DNA of 22,698 nt from an uncultured Eubacterium sp. (GTDB lineage Bacteria; Bacillota; Clostridia; Lachnospirales; Lachnospiraceae): assembly GCA_934317205.1 (NCBI GenBank), contig CAKREL010000030.1, positions 1 to 22,698 of the forward strand, in the 5' to 3' direction. How positions within the stretch are numbered: position 1 is the stretch's first letter; each line of letters starts with the position of its first letter. Positions 13,038 through 22,306 of this stretch are shown here, piece by piece. The notes below the pieces were generated by a model that saw only the letters and a program-made list of their open reading frames with translations, did no database searches and was not told the origin of the DNA. Made by a program: the position numbers and the translations under genes.

Positions 13038-14483
13038 ATGAAAATAGAACATTTTATTAATCAGATTGATCTGACGCTAGATCCGCCGGAAGAGGAACCG
13101 CTGCGCCAGTATTACTTTATTGCAAAGGCACGTACCTTAGTATTGCAGATGGAGAAAGATGCAGGCAGAAAAATGACGTTTTGTGTCAACACTTTTGGTT
13201 GTCAGATGAATGCTCGAGATTCTGAAAAATTATGCGGTATCTTAAATGCTATCGGTTACCAGGAGTCTGAATCTGAGGATGCAGATTTTGTTATTTACAA
13301 TACCTGCACGGTTCGTGAAAATGCAAATAATAAAGTATATGGTCGTCTTGGTTATCTGCATGGATATAAAAAGAAAAATCCGCATATGATGATTGCACTC
13401 TGCGGATGCATGATGCAGGAAGAAAAAGTAGTAGAAAAGATCAAACAGAGCTACCGCTATGTAGATTTGATTTTTGGTACACATAATATTTTTAAATTTG
13501 CTGAACTTCTGGTACAGTCTATCGAAAATAAAAAGATGGTTGTCGATGTATGGGAAAATACGGATCAGATTGTAGAACAACTACCAAATGAGCGTAAATT
13601 CCGATTTAAGAGTGGCGTCAATATTATGTTTGGCTGCAACAATTTCTGCAGCTATTGTATCGTTCCATACGTAAGAGGACGGGAACGAAGCAGAGAGCCA
13701 CGTGAAATCATCCGTGAAATTGAAAATTTTGTTGCAGATGGTGTTGTGGAAGTGATGCTTCTTGGGCAGAACGTTAATTCTTATGGAAAAAACCTGGATC
13801 AGCCAATTACTTTTGCACAGCTATTAGAACAAATTGAGCAAATAGAAGGTCTAGAGCGAATTCGTTTTATGACATCTCATCCAAAGGATCTTTCTGACGA
13901 TCTGATTGAAGTAATGGCAAAATCCAAGAAAATTTGCAGACATCTGCATTTGCCACTGCAGTCGGGCAGTAGCCGGTTGTTACAGATCATGAACCGACAT
14001 TATGACAAAGAACAGTACCTGGCCCTGGTAGACAAAATCCGTGCAGCTATGCCGGATATTGCACTGACAACAGATATCATTGTCGGATTCCCGGGAGAGA
14101 CAGAAGAAGATTTTGAAGAAACCATGGATGTCATTCGTAAAGTACGTTACGACAGTGCTTTTACTTTTATTTATTCAAAACGTACTGGTACTCCGGCTGC
14201 AAAAATGCAAGATCAGGTTCCGGAAGATGTGGTAAAAGAGCGTTTTGATCGTCTGTTAAAGGAAGTACAGGAGATAGCGGCAGAAAAATCCGAGGCGCTC
14301 ACCGGTCAGGTGCAGGATGTACTGGTAGAAAGTGTAAATCATCAGGATGACAGTCTCTTGACAGGTCGTCTTGGTAACAATAGTGTTGTACATTTTCCAG
14401 GTGGAAAAGAATTGATCGGACATATCATCCCAGTGAAATTGGATGAATGTAAAGGGTTTTATTATATCGGGAGCAAGGAATAA
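13038..14483 (+). CDS. miaB: tRNA-2-methylthio-N6-dimethylallyladenosine synthase
   Basis: A radical-SAM methylthiotransferase that converts i6A37 to ms2i6A37 in tRNAs reading UNN codons. Of 481 residues, the N-terminal UPF0004 domain has NTFGCQMNARDSEK (Cys55), YNTCTVRENA (Cys90) and LCGCMMQ (Cys124) as ligands of the auxiliary cluster. The radical-SAM motif is GCNNFCSYCIVP (Cys200, Cys204, Cys207), and a TRAM-type RNA-binding region closes the protein (LTGQVQDVLVE...). I chose ATG 13038. A GTG at 13002 would add 12 Lys-rich residues but lies inside the palindrome and has no ribosome site; the ATG itself has only a modest one. The stop is two bases before the next gene. Confidence 0.95.
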   Translation: MKIEHFINQIDLTLDPPEEEPLRQYYFIAKARTLVLQMEKDAGRKMTFCVNTFGCQMNARDSEKLCGILNAIGYQESESEDADFVIYNTCTVRENANNKVYGRLGYLHGYKKKNPHMMIALCGCMMQEEKVVEKIKQSYRYVDLIFGTHNIFKFAELLVQSIENKKMVVDVWENTDQIVEQLPNERKFRFKSGVNIMFGCNNFCSYCIVPYVRGRERSREPREIIREIENFVADGVVEVMLLGQNVNSYGKNLDQPITFAQLLEQIEQIEGLERIRFMTSHPKDLSDDLIEVMAKSKKICRHLHLPLQSGSSRLLQIMNRHYDKEQYLALVDKIRAAMPDIALTTDIIVGFPGETEEDFEETMDVIRKVRYDSAFTFIYSKRTGTPAAKMQDQVPEDVVKERFDRLLKEVQEIAAEKSEALTGQVQDVLVESVNHQDDSLLTGRLGNNSVVHFPGGKELIGHIIPVKLDECKGFYYIGSKE

Positions 14484-14485
14484 GC

Positions 14486-14881
14486 ATGGACAAAAAGGTC
14501 GGTAAAAAAGAAATTTTGCTATTATTGCTCATTTTTCTGGCAGCAATTATTGGGTATTTTGTCATCCAGAAAATGCAGAGTACACCAGGTGGACAGGTGA
14601 AAGTAAGTGTGGACGGAACTGAGTATGGTACCTATGATCTGCATACAACAGGAGAAAAAGCACAGAAAATAGAGATAAAAAATGCAGATGGAATAGTGAC
14701 AAACACGCTTGTAATCGAGAATGGAAAAGCTGATATGATTTCTGCGGACTGTCCGGATAAACTTTGTGTAAAGCAGCATGCCATTTCTTCTAATGGAGAG
14801 ACAATTGTATGCCTGCCCAATAAAGTTGTGGTGGAAATCGAAGACGGAGAAAGTTCGCAGTTTGACACCCATACGAAGTAA
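14486..14881 (+). CDS. Membrane-anchored NusG-domain-II protein
   Basis: A 131-residue protein with an N-terminal membrane segment (ILLLLLIFLAAIIGYFVI, about 9-26) preceded by positive residues, then an extracytoplasmic NusG-II-like beta domain. The recognisable part is ADCPDKLCVKQHAISSNG followed by TIVCLPNKVVVEI: Cys89, Cys94 and Cys113, with a His nearby. The family (NusG domain II-containing) is common in Firmicutes, often near RnfB- or heptaprenyl-synthase-type genes; its function is not established. It has no NGN domain, so it is not NusG. It begins two bases after miaB and uses a ribosome site inside the miaB end (AAGGA). No lipobox is seen. Confidence 0.8.
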   Translation: MDKKVGKKEILLLLLIFLAAIIGYFVIQKMQSTPGGQVKVSVDGTEYGTYDLHTTGEKAQKIEIKNADGIVTNTLVIENGKADMISADCPDKLCVKQHAISSNGETIVCLPNKVVVEIEDGESSQFDTHTK

Positions 14882-14993
14882 AGCAGTAAAATTAGAAAAA
14901 AGCAAAAGTATTTCATAAAACTGATTAGCGGAAGAAAATATTGAATAAGAATGCTGATTTAAAATATGAGATGTTTTTGAAATGGAGTGTTTG

Positions 14994-15611
14994 ATGTATT
15001 CATATATAAAAGGAACGTTAGAAGAAATCAGTGAAGACCTGATCGTTGTAGAAAATAATGATATTGGCTATAATATCCGTATTTCTGCCCGTATGCTGGA
15101 TGAACTTCCAGCAAGGGGAGAACAGGTCAAGATTTATACGTATCTATATGTAAAAGAAGATGCTTTTTCTCTGTTTGGATTTCCGAGCAGAGATGAACTT
15201 GAAATGTTTAAATTACTGATCAACGTCAGTGGAATCGGCCCCAAAGGTGGGCTTGCAGTGTTGTCTGTATTGTCTGCCAATGATCTGCGATTCGCTATTG
15301 TGGCAGAGGATGCCAAGACTATTTCCAAAGCACCGGGTATTGGAAGCAAGACAGCAAAGCGTCTCATCATAGAGCTGAAGGATAAAATTGATCTGGAAGC
15401 TGCTATAGAAACTGGATTTGAAGAAATGGAGACACCAGCAGCAGCCGGAAGTAGCAATAACCGAATCCGTAAGGAGGCAACCGAAGCATTAGTTGCACTT
15501 GGTTACAGTGCAACCGAAGCATCCAAAGTGCTTTCCGGCATCGAAATTACAGAAGAAGATGATGTGGAACATGTGCTGAAAGCAGCATTGAAAAATCTGG
15601 CATTATTTTAA
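14994..15611 (+). CDS. ruvA: Holliday junction branch-migration protein RuvA
   Basis: The 205-residue DNA-binding subunit that holds the Holliday junction for RuvB-driven branch migration in recombinational repair. N-terminal OB domain (MYSYIKGTLEEIS ... VKEDAFSLFGF), two helix-hairpin-helix motifs (VSGIGPKGGLAVLS and APGIGSKTAKRLI), an acidic linker, and the C-terminal domain III that touches RuvB (KEATEALVALGYSATEASK). The start is ATG 14994, with TGGAG six bases upstream, rather than the ATG at 14982, because all RuvA proteins begin at this point. The 112-base gap before it holds a poor TTGAAT (14941-14946) promoter-like box and no LexA-type palindrome. Confidence 0.96.
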   Translation: MYSYIKGTLEEISEDLIVVENNDIGYNIRISARMLDELPARGEQVKIYTYLYVKEDAFSLFGFPSRDELEMFKLLINVSGIGPKGGLAVLSVLSANDLRFAIVAEDAKTISKAPGIGSKTAKRLIIELKDKIDLEAAIETGFEEMETPAAAGSSNNRIRKEATEALVALGYSATEASKVLSGIEITEEDDVEHVLKAALKNLALF

Positions 15612-15712
15612 AAATATAATTACAGTATCAAGATGTGGGTGTTTTGACACCAAAATCAAATAAAAAATAAAAGCAGCGGATGTAAAATAAAGTGTATTGA
15701 GTGAGGAGATTC

Positions 15713-16702
15713 ATGGAAAAACGAGTCATTTCGACACAAATCCAGGAAGAGGATATTCAGACAGAATTTAGTCTGCGTCCTCTGTCACTGGAAGAATATG
15801 TCGGTCAGGAAAAAATAAAAGGTACTCTGCGTGTTTATATCGAGGCAGCCCGACAGAGACAGGAACCGTTAGACCACGTGTTGTTTTACGGACCGCCAGG
15901 ACTTGGAAAGACAACGCTTTCCGGTATCATTGCCAATGAAATGGGCGTACATATGAAAATCACTTCCGGCCCGGCTATTGCAAAACCGGGAGAGATGGCA
16001 TCGATTCTTAGTAATTTACAGGAAAATGATATTTTATTTGTGGATGAAATCCATCGCCTGAACCGGCAGGTGGAAGAAGTGCTTTATCCTGCTATGGAAG
16101 ATTATGCCATTGATATCATGATTGGTAAGGGAGCATCTGCCCGATCTATTCGGCTGGATCTTCCCAAATTTACATTGGTTGGTGCAACCACTCGTGCTGG
16201 ATTACTTTCGGCACCGCTCAGAGATCGTTTTGGCGTGATTCAGCATCTGGAATTTTATACACCGGAAGAATTGCAAACTATTATTGTACAGTCTGCGAAA
16301 AAACTTCATGTTGAGATTGACCCAAAAGGTGCAGCAGAACTGGCAAAACGTTCCAGGGGAACGCCGCGATTGGCAAACCGCCTTTTAAAAAGAGTCCGTG
16401 ATTTTGCTCAGGTAAAATACGATGGTGTGATCACAAAGGAAGTTGCTTCTTTTGCATTGGATCTTTTGGAAGTAGACAGATGTGGTCTGGATAAAAATGA
16501 CCGGTTGATTCTGCTGACAATCATTCAGAAGTTTGGCGGTGGACCAGTAGGACTTGAAACGCTGGCTGCAGCTGTAGGGGAAGATTCTGGAACCATCGAG
16601 GACGTGTATGAACCGTATCTGGTAAAAAATGGATTTTTGAACCGTACACCAAAAGGTCGTGTGGCAACAGCACTGGCAATCGAACATTTTAAAGAAAAAT
16701 AA
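15713..16702 (+). CDS. ruvB: Holliday junction helicase motor RuvB
   Basis: The 329-residue AAA+ ATPase that drives branch migration with RuvA. Visible: [14 protein letters not shown] near the N-terminus, Walker [10 protein letters not shown] (60-68), Walker [11 protein letters not shown] (Asp111, Glu112), sensor GATTRAG, arginine-finger region LRDRFG, and the winged-helix end with [16 protein letters not shown]. The start is ATG 15713 with AGGAG upstream; a GTG at 15701 is inside the ribosome site. The 101-base gap after ruvA contains TTGACA (15644-15649) with a weak TAAAAG 18 bases on, so a minor internal promoter is conceivable. It follows ruvA in the usual order. Confidence 0.97.
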   Translation: MEKRVISTQIQEEDIQTEFSLRPLSLEEYVGQEKIKGTLRVYIEAARQRQEPLDHVLFYGPPGLGKTTLSGIIANEMGVHMKITSGPAIAKPGEMASILSNLQENDILFVDEIHRLNRQVEEVLYPAMEDYAIDIMIGKGASARSIRLDLPKFTLVGATTRAGLLSAPLRDRFGVIQHLEFYTPEELQTIIVQSAKKLHVEIDPKGAAELAKRSRGTPRLANRLLKRVRDFAQVKYDGVITKEVASFALDLLEVDRCGLDKNDRLILLTIIQKFGGGPVGLETLAAAVGEDSGTIEDVYEPYLVKNGFLNRTPKGRVATALAIEHFKEK

Positions 16703-16716
16703 AGATAAGAAATATA

Positions 16717-16753
16717 GGCAGAATGTTAATCTGCCCAAAGTAATTCTTATACT
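16717..16753 (+). promoter_or_regulatory. Small hairpin and possible zapA promoter
   Basis: GGCAGA (16717-16722) pairs with TCTGCC (16730-16735) around seven bases, without a T tail, so it is at best a weak terminator or mRNA-end stabiliser for ruvB. TATACT (16748-16753) is a good -10; the only -35 candidate, TGTTAA (16724-16729, spacing 18), lies in the hairpin loop and is poor. Confidence 0.35.
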
Positions 16754-16785
16754 CACTGGCAGAAACTGTGAAAAGGGGAAGCAAA

Positions 16786-17121
16786 ATGACAAAGAAATCA
16801 ATGGTACAGGTTGTGATTGCCGGGAAAATCCTGACAATGGGCGGTTATGAAGACGAAACCCATATTCAGAAAATTGCATCTTGCGTTAATCGTGTAATGC
16901 AACAGATGGAAGAAGCGGACGAATACCGTTGTCTGCCATCGGATTTAAAACCGGTATTTATACATATTAATATTGCAGATGAACTTGTGACAGCTCAGGA
17001 GCAAATTGAGCAGTTGGAACAGGATCTGCGTCAGAAAGAAAATGAACTGGCAGAACTGAAACAGGAACTGTCAGAGGCAGAAGTAAGACTTGAAAAACTG
17101 GAAGGACATAAAAAACGATGA
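16786..17121 (+). CDS. zapA: Cell division protein ZapA
   Basis: A 111-residue FtsZ-ring-associated protein that promotes bundling of FtsZ filaments at mid-cell. The N-terminal ZapA domain shows VQVVIAGKILTMGGYEDET and IQKIASCVNRVMQQME; residues about 62-108 form a strongly heptad-like, Glu/Gln/Leu-rich coiled coil. Start ATG 16786 is preceded by AAGGGG; a GTG at 16768 would add six residues. It overlaps the U32 gene by four bases (ATGA), so they are translationally coupled. The zapA-U32 pairing recurs in Firmicutes as I recall, which supports both calls. Confidence 0.88.
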   Translation: MTKKSMVQVVIAGKILTMGGYEDETHIQKIASCVNRVMQQMEEADEYRCLPSDLKPVFIHINIADELVTAQEQIEQLEQDLRQKENELAELKQELSEAEVRLEKLEGHKKR

Positions 17122-19304
17122 AGCATGAATTGTTAGCACCGGCAGGATCACTGGAAATCTGCAAGGCGGTGATGAATGCTGGTGCGGATGCGGTATATCT
17201 GGGCGGTGATAAATTTGGTGCCCGCGCGTTTGCAAAGAATTTTTCTCAGGATGACCTAAAAGAAGCTCTTGATTTTGCACATATGCGTGAAAAAAAGATT
17301 TTTCTTACCGTCAATACATTATTAAAAAATAAAGAAATAGAAACAGAGCTGTTTTCCTATCTGAAACCCTTATATGAACATGGTCTGGATGCAGTAATCG
17401 TACAGGATTATGGTGTGTTTCAGTTTATTCGCAGAAATTTCCCGGAACTTCCGTTGTATGCAAGTACTCAGATGTCGGTATCTAATGTAGCCGGTGCAAA
17501 ATATTTGATAGATCAGGGGGCAGAGCGAATTGTAACATCTCGTGAGCTATCCATTGCAGAAATCCGACGGATTTATGATGAGACAGGTGTCGAGATCGAA
17601 AGCTTCATTCATGGAGCACTTTGTTACTGTTATTCCGGTCAGTGCCTGATGAGCAGTATGCTTGGTGGAAGGAGCGGAAATCGTGGACGTTGCGCACAAC
17701 CATGTCGACTGGCTTATCAAGTGACAGATGACCATGGAAACATATTGCATAAAAAAGAAAAATATCCGTTGAGTCCAAAAGATTTGTGTACAATCGAATT
17801 ACTCCCTGAATTATGTGAAAGTGGTATTTATTCTTTTAAAATCGAGGGAAGAATGAAAAAACTGGAATACGCAGCCGGAGTAACATCGATTTATCGTAAA
17901 TATCTGGATATTTACGAGGAAGCACCTGAATCTTATAAAGTCGAAAAAGCAGATATGGAACGTTTGCTTTTGCTAGGAAACCGAAATGGATTTACAAAAG
18001 GTTACTATGAAATGCGTAACGGCCGTTCCATGATGACACTGACAGATTCCTCTCATAGCAGCAACGATGCAAAAATGGCTTATCAGCCGGCAATGGAACA
18101 GAAACTTCCGGTACGGATGCATGCTGTATTTCATGCACAGCAGCCAATGGAATTATCGGTAAAACTTCTTGGAAGCAATTGCGAAGCAAAGAGATCGGAA
18201 GTCACAGTAACCGGAGCTTGTCCGGGACTGGCTCAGAACCGCCCGTTATCCAGAGAGGAATTGGAAAAGAGACTACGCAAGACGGGAGATACACCGTTTG
18301 ATGCAGCAGAGTTGGAAATCTATCTCGACGATAGCCTGTTTGTACCAGTTGGACAGTTAAATGAACTGCGCAGAAGTGCACTCGATCGGTTACAGAATCA
18401 GCTATTGGGACAGGGACGAAGAAAAGCACATGAAAAGCAGTTAGAAAATCCGTATCAATTTAAGTGTGCAGAAAATGAGAAGCCGCTGTTAAATGTTTGG
18501 ATATCCTCCACAAAATATTTACCGTTACTGTTGGAAAATCCCAGTGTGGGAATGATTACACTAGAAGACTGTGGAGCAGAAAAAAGTCTTATAGAGCGGA
18601 TTCATCAGGCAGGAAAACTGGCGGGATTTGCTTTCCCTTATGTTTTGCGTGAAAATTCTGAGAAGCTGTTGAAAAAAGCAATTACAGATTTACAACGTTT
18701 TGATCAAATCTGGGTGCGTAGCTATGACGGAATTGGATTTGCAAAAGATATTTTAGGGATTTCGGAAGAAAGGCTGGCGCTGGATGCAGGATTATATGTT
18801 TTTTCCAATGAGTCCGCTGCAGATTTTTTAAGTGGTGGATTTGCAAAATATACGGCATCTCAGGAGCTTAATTACAAAGAACTGGCACATATGAAAAATG
18901 AACATGCGGAATTGATCCTTTATGGCTATGCACCGCTGATGATTTCTGCACAGTGTGTATACAAGAATTATGCATCCTGCATCAAAGAGAAGCATTGTGA
19001 GGGTGTTCTAAATGAGCATTTGTATCTGAATGACCGTTATCAGAAGCAGTTTGAAGTGATGCGTAATTGTAGACATTGTTATAATGTGATTTATAACTGT
19101 CAGCCAACGAGTCTGCTCCATCAGGCGAAAAGTATTCGTGATTTAAAGTTTGCTTCTTATCGAATTGTATTACGAAATGAAAGTGAGCAGAAGATAAAGG
19201 ACATATTGAATCAGTATACGGATGCGTTTGTTGGTGAAGAAGAGATCCCGACACCAAAAGAAGGAACTTTTACCAATGGACATTTTCGGAGAGGCGTTGA
19301 CTGA
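17118..19304 (+). CDS. U32 peptidase-family protein with C-terminal DUF3656-type region
   Basis: A 728-residue protein of the U32 family. Residues 1-300 are the TIM-barrel-like U32 domain starting LLAPAGSLE (5-13), with GADAVYLGG, and the full U32 signature from Glu161 to Ser180 (Cys169, Cys176), followed by GNRGRCAQPCR (Cys192, Cys196). These four cysteines suggest an Fe-S cluster. Many U32 members act in RNA hydroxylation (RlhA, TrhP) or ubiquinone synthesis (UbiU/V) rather than proteolysis, so peptidase should be read as a family name. The central region (about 330-420) fits the DUF3656 insertion, and a Cys-rich C-terminal part (RNCRHCYNVIYNC) may hold a second metal site. Substrate here is not determined; 23S rRNA or tRNA is my preferred guess. 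Confidence 0.9.
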   Translation: MKHELLAPAGSLEICKAVMNAGADAVYLGGDKFGARAFAKNFSQDDLKEALDFAHMREKKIFLTVNTLLKNKEIETELFSYLKPLYEHGLDAVIVQDYGVFQFIRRNFPELPLYASTQMSVSNVAGAKYLIDQGAERIVTSRELSIAEIRRIYDETGVEIESFIHGALCYCYSGQCLMSSMLGGRSGNRGRCAQPCRLAYQVTDDHGNILHKKEKYPLSPKDLCTIELLPELCESGIYSFKIEGRMKKLEYAAGVTSIYRKYLDIYEEAPESYKVEKADMERLLLLGNRNGFTKGYYEMRNGRSMMTLTDSSHSSNDAKMAYQPAMEQKLPVRMHAVFHAQQPMELSVKLLGSNCEAKRSEVTVTGACPGLAQNRPLSREELEKRLRKTGDTPFDAAELEIYLDDSLFVPVGQLNELRRSALDRLQNQLLGQGRRKAHEKQLENPYQFKCAENEKPLLNVWISSTKYLPLLLENPSVGMITLEDCGAEKSLIERIHQAGKLAGFAFPYVLRENSEKLLKKAITDLQRFDQIWVRSYDGIGFAKDILGISEERLALDAGLYVFSNESAADFLSGGFAKYTASQELNYKELAHMKNEHAELILYGYAPLMISAQCVYKNYASCIKEKHCEGVLNEHLYLNDRYQKQFEVMRNCRHCYNVIYNCQPTSLLHQAKSIRDLKFASYRIVLRNESEQKIKDILNQYTDAFVGEEEIPTPKEGTFTNGHFRRGVD

Positions 19305-19324
19305 TGCACAAGTAAGGAGTAATT

Positions 19325-20830
19325 ATGATACATTTGATCACAGAATTGTCCAAATATGTGATGATCATACTTTTGGCCATTTATACCTGGTACAGTTATG
19401 TGGTACTGGTTCTGAAAAATGAAGAGCGTCAGAAGCATATGTATAAAGCGCAGACAACATGCATGATGTTAATCCATCTGGATGCATTTATGGTTTTGTT
19501 TGCTGTGACAAAAGAATTGAAAATTTTGATATTTTATGGTGCACAGGTGTTGTTTGTTCTTTTCCTATTTCTGATTTATCGGATTATATACAAGCGTGCG
19601 GCGCGGCTGGTTGTCAATCACATGTGTATGTTGATGCTGATTGGATTTATTATTCTGACCAGATTGAATTTTGAAAATGCAATTCGACAGTTTGAAATTG
19701 CAGTGGTAGCAGCTGTAATCTCAGCATTCATCCCATTTCTGGTCAGAAAATTGATATTTCTGAGGAAATTCACCTGGTTTTACTGTGCTATTGGTGTGGT
19801 AGCCCTTGGAATAGTTCTTGTACTTGGAAAAATGAGTGGCGGTGCGCATCTGTCCTTTACTATTGCAGGAATCACGCTACAACCTTCGGAGTTTGTAAAA
19901 ATTATATTTGTATTCTTTATAGCCTGCATGCTTTATGAATCAACAGATTTTCGACAGGTATGTTTTGCCACTGTGGCAGCGGCAGTACATGTAGGAATCC
20001 TTGTATTATCAACAGACCTCGGAGCTGCATTGATCTTTTTCCTGACATATGTAGTGATGTTGTATGTGGCTACACGGAAACCTTTATATTTTTTCGGTGG
20101 TTTGGGCGTCGGATGTCTTGCAGCATTTGCAGGTTCAAAACTTTTTTCACATGTGAGAGTGCGAATTGCTGCATGGAAAGATCCTTTTGCATCTATTCAT
20201 GGTGGGGGATGGCAGGTTGCGCAGGCATTATTTGCAATTGGAACCGGCGGATGGTTTGGCATGGGACTTTATCAGGGAATGCCAGATAAGATTCCGCTGG
20301 GTGCATCCGATTTTGTGTTTGCATCCATTTCAGAAGAGATGGGTGGTGCTTTTGCCGTATGCATTGTGTTGGTATGTTTCAGTTGTTTCCTGATGTTTCT
20401 GAATATTGCAATGCAGATAAAAGATCAATTTTATAAGCTGATTGCACTGGGACTTGGCTGCGTATATGGTGTACAGGTGTTTTTGAATGTCGGAGGAGTA
20501 ATCAAATTTATTCCGTCAACGGGACTGACTCTGCCACTGATCAGTTATGGTGGAAGTTCTATTTTATGTACGATGGTCATGTTTGCCATTATTCAGGGAT
20601 TGTATATTATGAGGCAGGATGAAGAAGGAGAATTCGATGAGCAGAAGAATCGAGGACGAAAACAGAAAAAGAACAACGGCCCGAGGCAAAGCATCGACCG
20701 GAAGAAACAGCAGAAGCCGAAGAACAAATCAGGTCAGACACGGTATCGAGATTATGAATCTGGATCAGGCAGAACATCAAACAGCAAATCCTCGCGATTC
20801 GATGAGAAAGAAATCGATGAAATCTGGTAG
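19325..20830 (+). CDS. FtsW/RodA/SpoVE-family peptidoglycan glycosyltransferase
   Basis: A 501-residue SEDS-family integral membrane protein that polymerises lipid II into glycan strands with a partner class B PBP. About ten hydrophobic segments fill residues 8-430. SEDS landmarks include LQPSEFVKI, LSTDLGAALIFFLTY, a GGGWQVAQALFAIGTGG loop, DFVFASISEEMGG and the C-terminal FIPSTGLTLPLISYGGSS. From about residue 432 a 70-residue Lys/Arg/Ser-rich cytosolic tail follows, much longer than usual. AAGGAG precedes the ATG. The tail region is read in a second frame by the next gene. RodA-like, FtsW-like or sporulation use cannot be separated from sequence alone. Confidence 0.93.
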   Translation: MIHLITELSKYVMIILLAIYTWYSYVVLVLKNEERQKHMYKAQTTCMMLIHLDAFMVLFAVTKELKILIFYGAQVLFVLFLFLIYRIIYKRAARLVVNHMCMLMLIGFIILTRLNFENAIRQFEIAVVAAVISAFIPFLVRKLIFLRKFTWFYCAIGVVALGIVLVLGKMSGGAHLSFTIAGITLQPSEFVKIIFVFFIACMLYESTDFRQVCFATVAAAVHVGILVLSTDLGAALIFFLTYVVMLYVATRKPLYFFGGLGVGCLAAFAGSKLFSHVRVRIAAWKDPFASIHGGGWQVAQALFAIGTGGWFGMGLYQGMPDKIPLGASDFVFASISEEMGGAFAVCIVLVCFSCFLMFLNIAMQIKDQFYKLIALGLGCVYGVQVFLNVGGVIKFIPSTGLTLPLISYGGSSILCTMVMFAIIQGLYIMRQDEEGEFDEQKNRGRKQKKNNGPRQSIDRKKQQKPKNKSGQTRYRDYESGSGRTSNSKSSRFDEKEIDEIW

Positions 20831-22226
20831 AAATCTGGAATTTCTGATCATTACATACCTTTTTCTGGCAATTTTTATCGGTATGATTGGATATTTTGTA
20901 TATTTTCAGTTGGTGAAAAGCGAGAGCGTGATCAACAGCTCTTACAATTCCCGCCTGGATCTGTATGCAGAACATGTGGTTCGTGGAGATATCACATCCG
21001 CAGATGGTAAAGTTCTGGCAACTACGACAGTGAACGAAGATGGCGGCGAGACAAGGGAATATCCCTATGGACGAATATTTGCCCATGTGGTTGGATATAT
21101 GAATAACGGAAAAGGAGGTCTGGAATCTCAGTACAATTTCAATCTTCTTCGTTCGCATTCTTTTTTTCTTACACAGATCATCAATGATTTGAAAGATGAG
21201 AAAAATCAGGGAGATACACTGGTGACCACATTAGATTATGATGTTCAGAAGACAGCATATGATGCGCTTGGAGACCGAAAAGGTGCAGTTGTAGTAATGG
21301 AAGCAAAAACCGGAAAAATTCTCGCCATGGTGTCAAAACCAGATTATGATCCGAACACGTTGGCAGATAAATGGGATGATATCGTGTCAGATGAAAATAG
21401 CAGTGTATTGCTGAACCGTGTAACTTATGGACTGTATCCGCCAGGATCCACCTTTAAGATTTTTACCACATTAGAATATGTGCATGAAAATTTAAATTAT
21501 CAGGAGTACACTTTTGACTGTCAAGGTGAATTAAATGTTGATGGAAATGAAATTCATTGTTATCACAAAGCAGTTCATGGAAATGAAAATTTAAAGGATT
21601 CTTTTGCAAATTCCTGCAATACCTCCTTTTCAAATATTGGACTGTCATTGGATATTTCAAGCTTTCGCAATCTGTGTGAGAACATGTTGTTTAATCGGAA
21701 ACTTCCTGGAAGCCTTGCGGGAAGTAAGAGTAGTTTTGCATTGACATCCGATGCTGATAAAGGCAAGATTATGCAGACTTCCATCGGTCAGGGCGATACA
21801 CTTGTATCACCGCTTCATATGGTTTTTGTGGCTGGCGCGATCGCAAATAATGGTGTAGCCATGGAACCTTATGTGGTAGATCATGTGGAAAATGACGGTG
21901 GTATCCATGTTAGAAATTACAAAGAAAAAGAATATGGAGAGCTTCTTTCTACATCTGATGCAGCACTTTTGCAGGACTATATGCGTGGTGTCATCGAAAA
22001 TGGAACCGGAAAAGCGCTAAATGGTCAGAGTTATACCGCATATGGAAAGACAGGATCGGCTGAATACAATAGTGCTGGAGACAGCCATGGTTGGTTCGTA
22101 GGCTATGGTCAAAAAGATGGTTATGCGGATATAGCCATTGCCGTGATCGTAGAAGATGGTGGATCTGGAAGCAAGTCGGCAGTACCAGTGACAAAACAGA
22201 TTTTTGATGTATATTTCAATAAATAA
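20637..22226 (+). CDS. Class B penicillin-binding protein (transpeptidase)
   Basis: A 529-residue D,D-transpeptidase that crosslinks the glycan made by its SEDS partner. An Arg/Lys-rich cytosolic N-terminus (1-65) precedes one membrane helix (66-91). The extracellular part has a short dimerisation-type region (VVRGDITSADGKVLA) and the transpeptidase motifs SxxK in PPGSTFKIF (Ser271, nucleophile), SxN in NSCNTSF (326-328) and KTGS (Lys471). I chose ATG 20637, with AAGGAG seven bases upstream. ATG 20619 lacks such a site; ATGs at 20799 and 20814, nearer the helix, would avoid the overlap but have poor ribosome sites. The chosen start overlaps the SEDS gene by 194 bases in the +1 frame. Confidence 0.92.
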   Translation: MSRRIEDENRKRTTARGKASTGRNSRSRRTNQVRHGIEIMNLDQAEHQTANPRDSMRKKSMKSGRNLEFLIITYLFLAIFIGMIGYFVYFQLVKSESVINSSYNSRLDLYAEHVVRGDITSADGKVLATTTVNEDGGETREYPYGRIFAHVVGYMNNGKGGLESQYNFNLLRSHSFFLTQIINDLKDEKNQGDTLVTTLDYDVQKTAYDALGDRKGAVVVMEAKTGKILAMVSKPDYDPNTLADKWDDIVSDENSSVLLNRVTYGLYPPGSTFKIFTTLEYVHENLNYQEYTFDCQGELNVDGNEIHCYHKAVHGNENLKDSFANSCNTSFSNIGLSLDISSFRNLCENMLFNRKLPGSLAGSKSSFALTSDADKGKIMQTSIGQGDTLVSPLHMVFVAGAIANNGVAMEPYVVDHVENDGGIHVRNYKEKEYGELLSTSDAALLQDYMRGVIENGTGKALNGQSYTAYGKTGSAEYNSAGDSHGWFVGYGQKDGYADIAIAVIVEDGGSGSKSAVPVTKQIFDVYFNK

Positions 22227-22240
22227 AAATTAGTGAGGTA

Positions 22241-22269
22241 TTGCAAGTTAATTCCAAAAGGCGTATACT
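22241..22269 (+). promoter_or_regulatory. Promoter of the Nudix gene
   Basis: TTGCAA (22241-22246) and TATACT (22264-22269) are separated by exactly 17 bases. Transcription would start near 22276, about 31 bases before the ATG. No hairpin terminator for the PBP gene is visible in the 80-base gap. Confidence 0.65.
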
Positions 22270-22306
22270 TAAAAACAGATTTGAGACCGCATCGGGAGGG
22301 CTTGCA

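Noticed and set aside
15638..15651. GGTGT/ACACC hairpin between ruvA and ruvB
   Set aside because: A five-base stem without T tail; too weak to call a terminator or regulatory element.
16385..16879. 164-codon minus-strand frame across the ruvB-zapA junction
   Set aside because: It is antisense to ruvB and the zapA start, and its translation is Phe/Ser/Gln-rich without family motifs.
17118..19304. True secreted protease annotation for the U32 protein
   Set aside because: No signal peptide or protease catalytic triad is visible. The Cys pattern fits the Fe-S RNA-modifying members of the family better.
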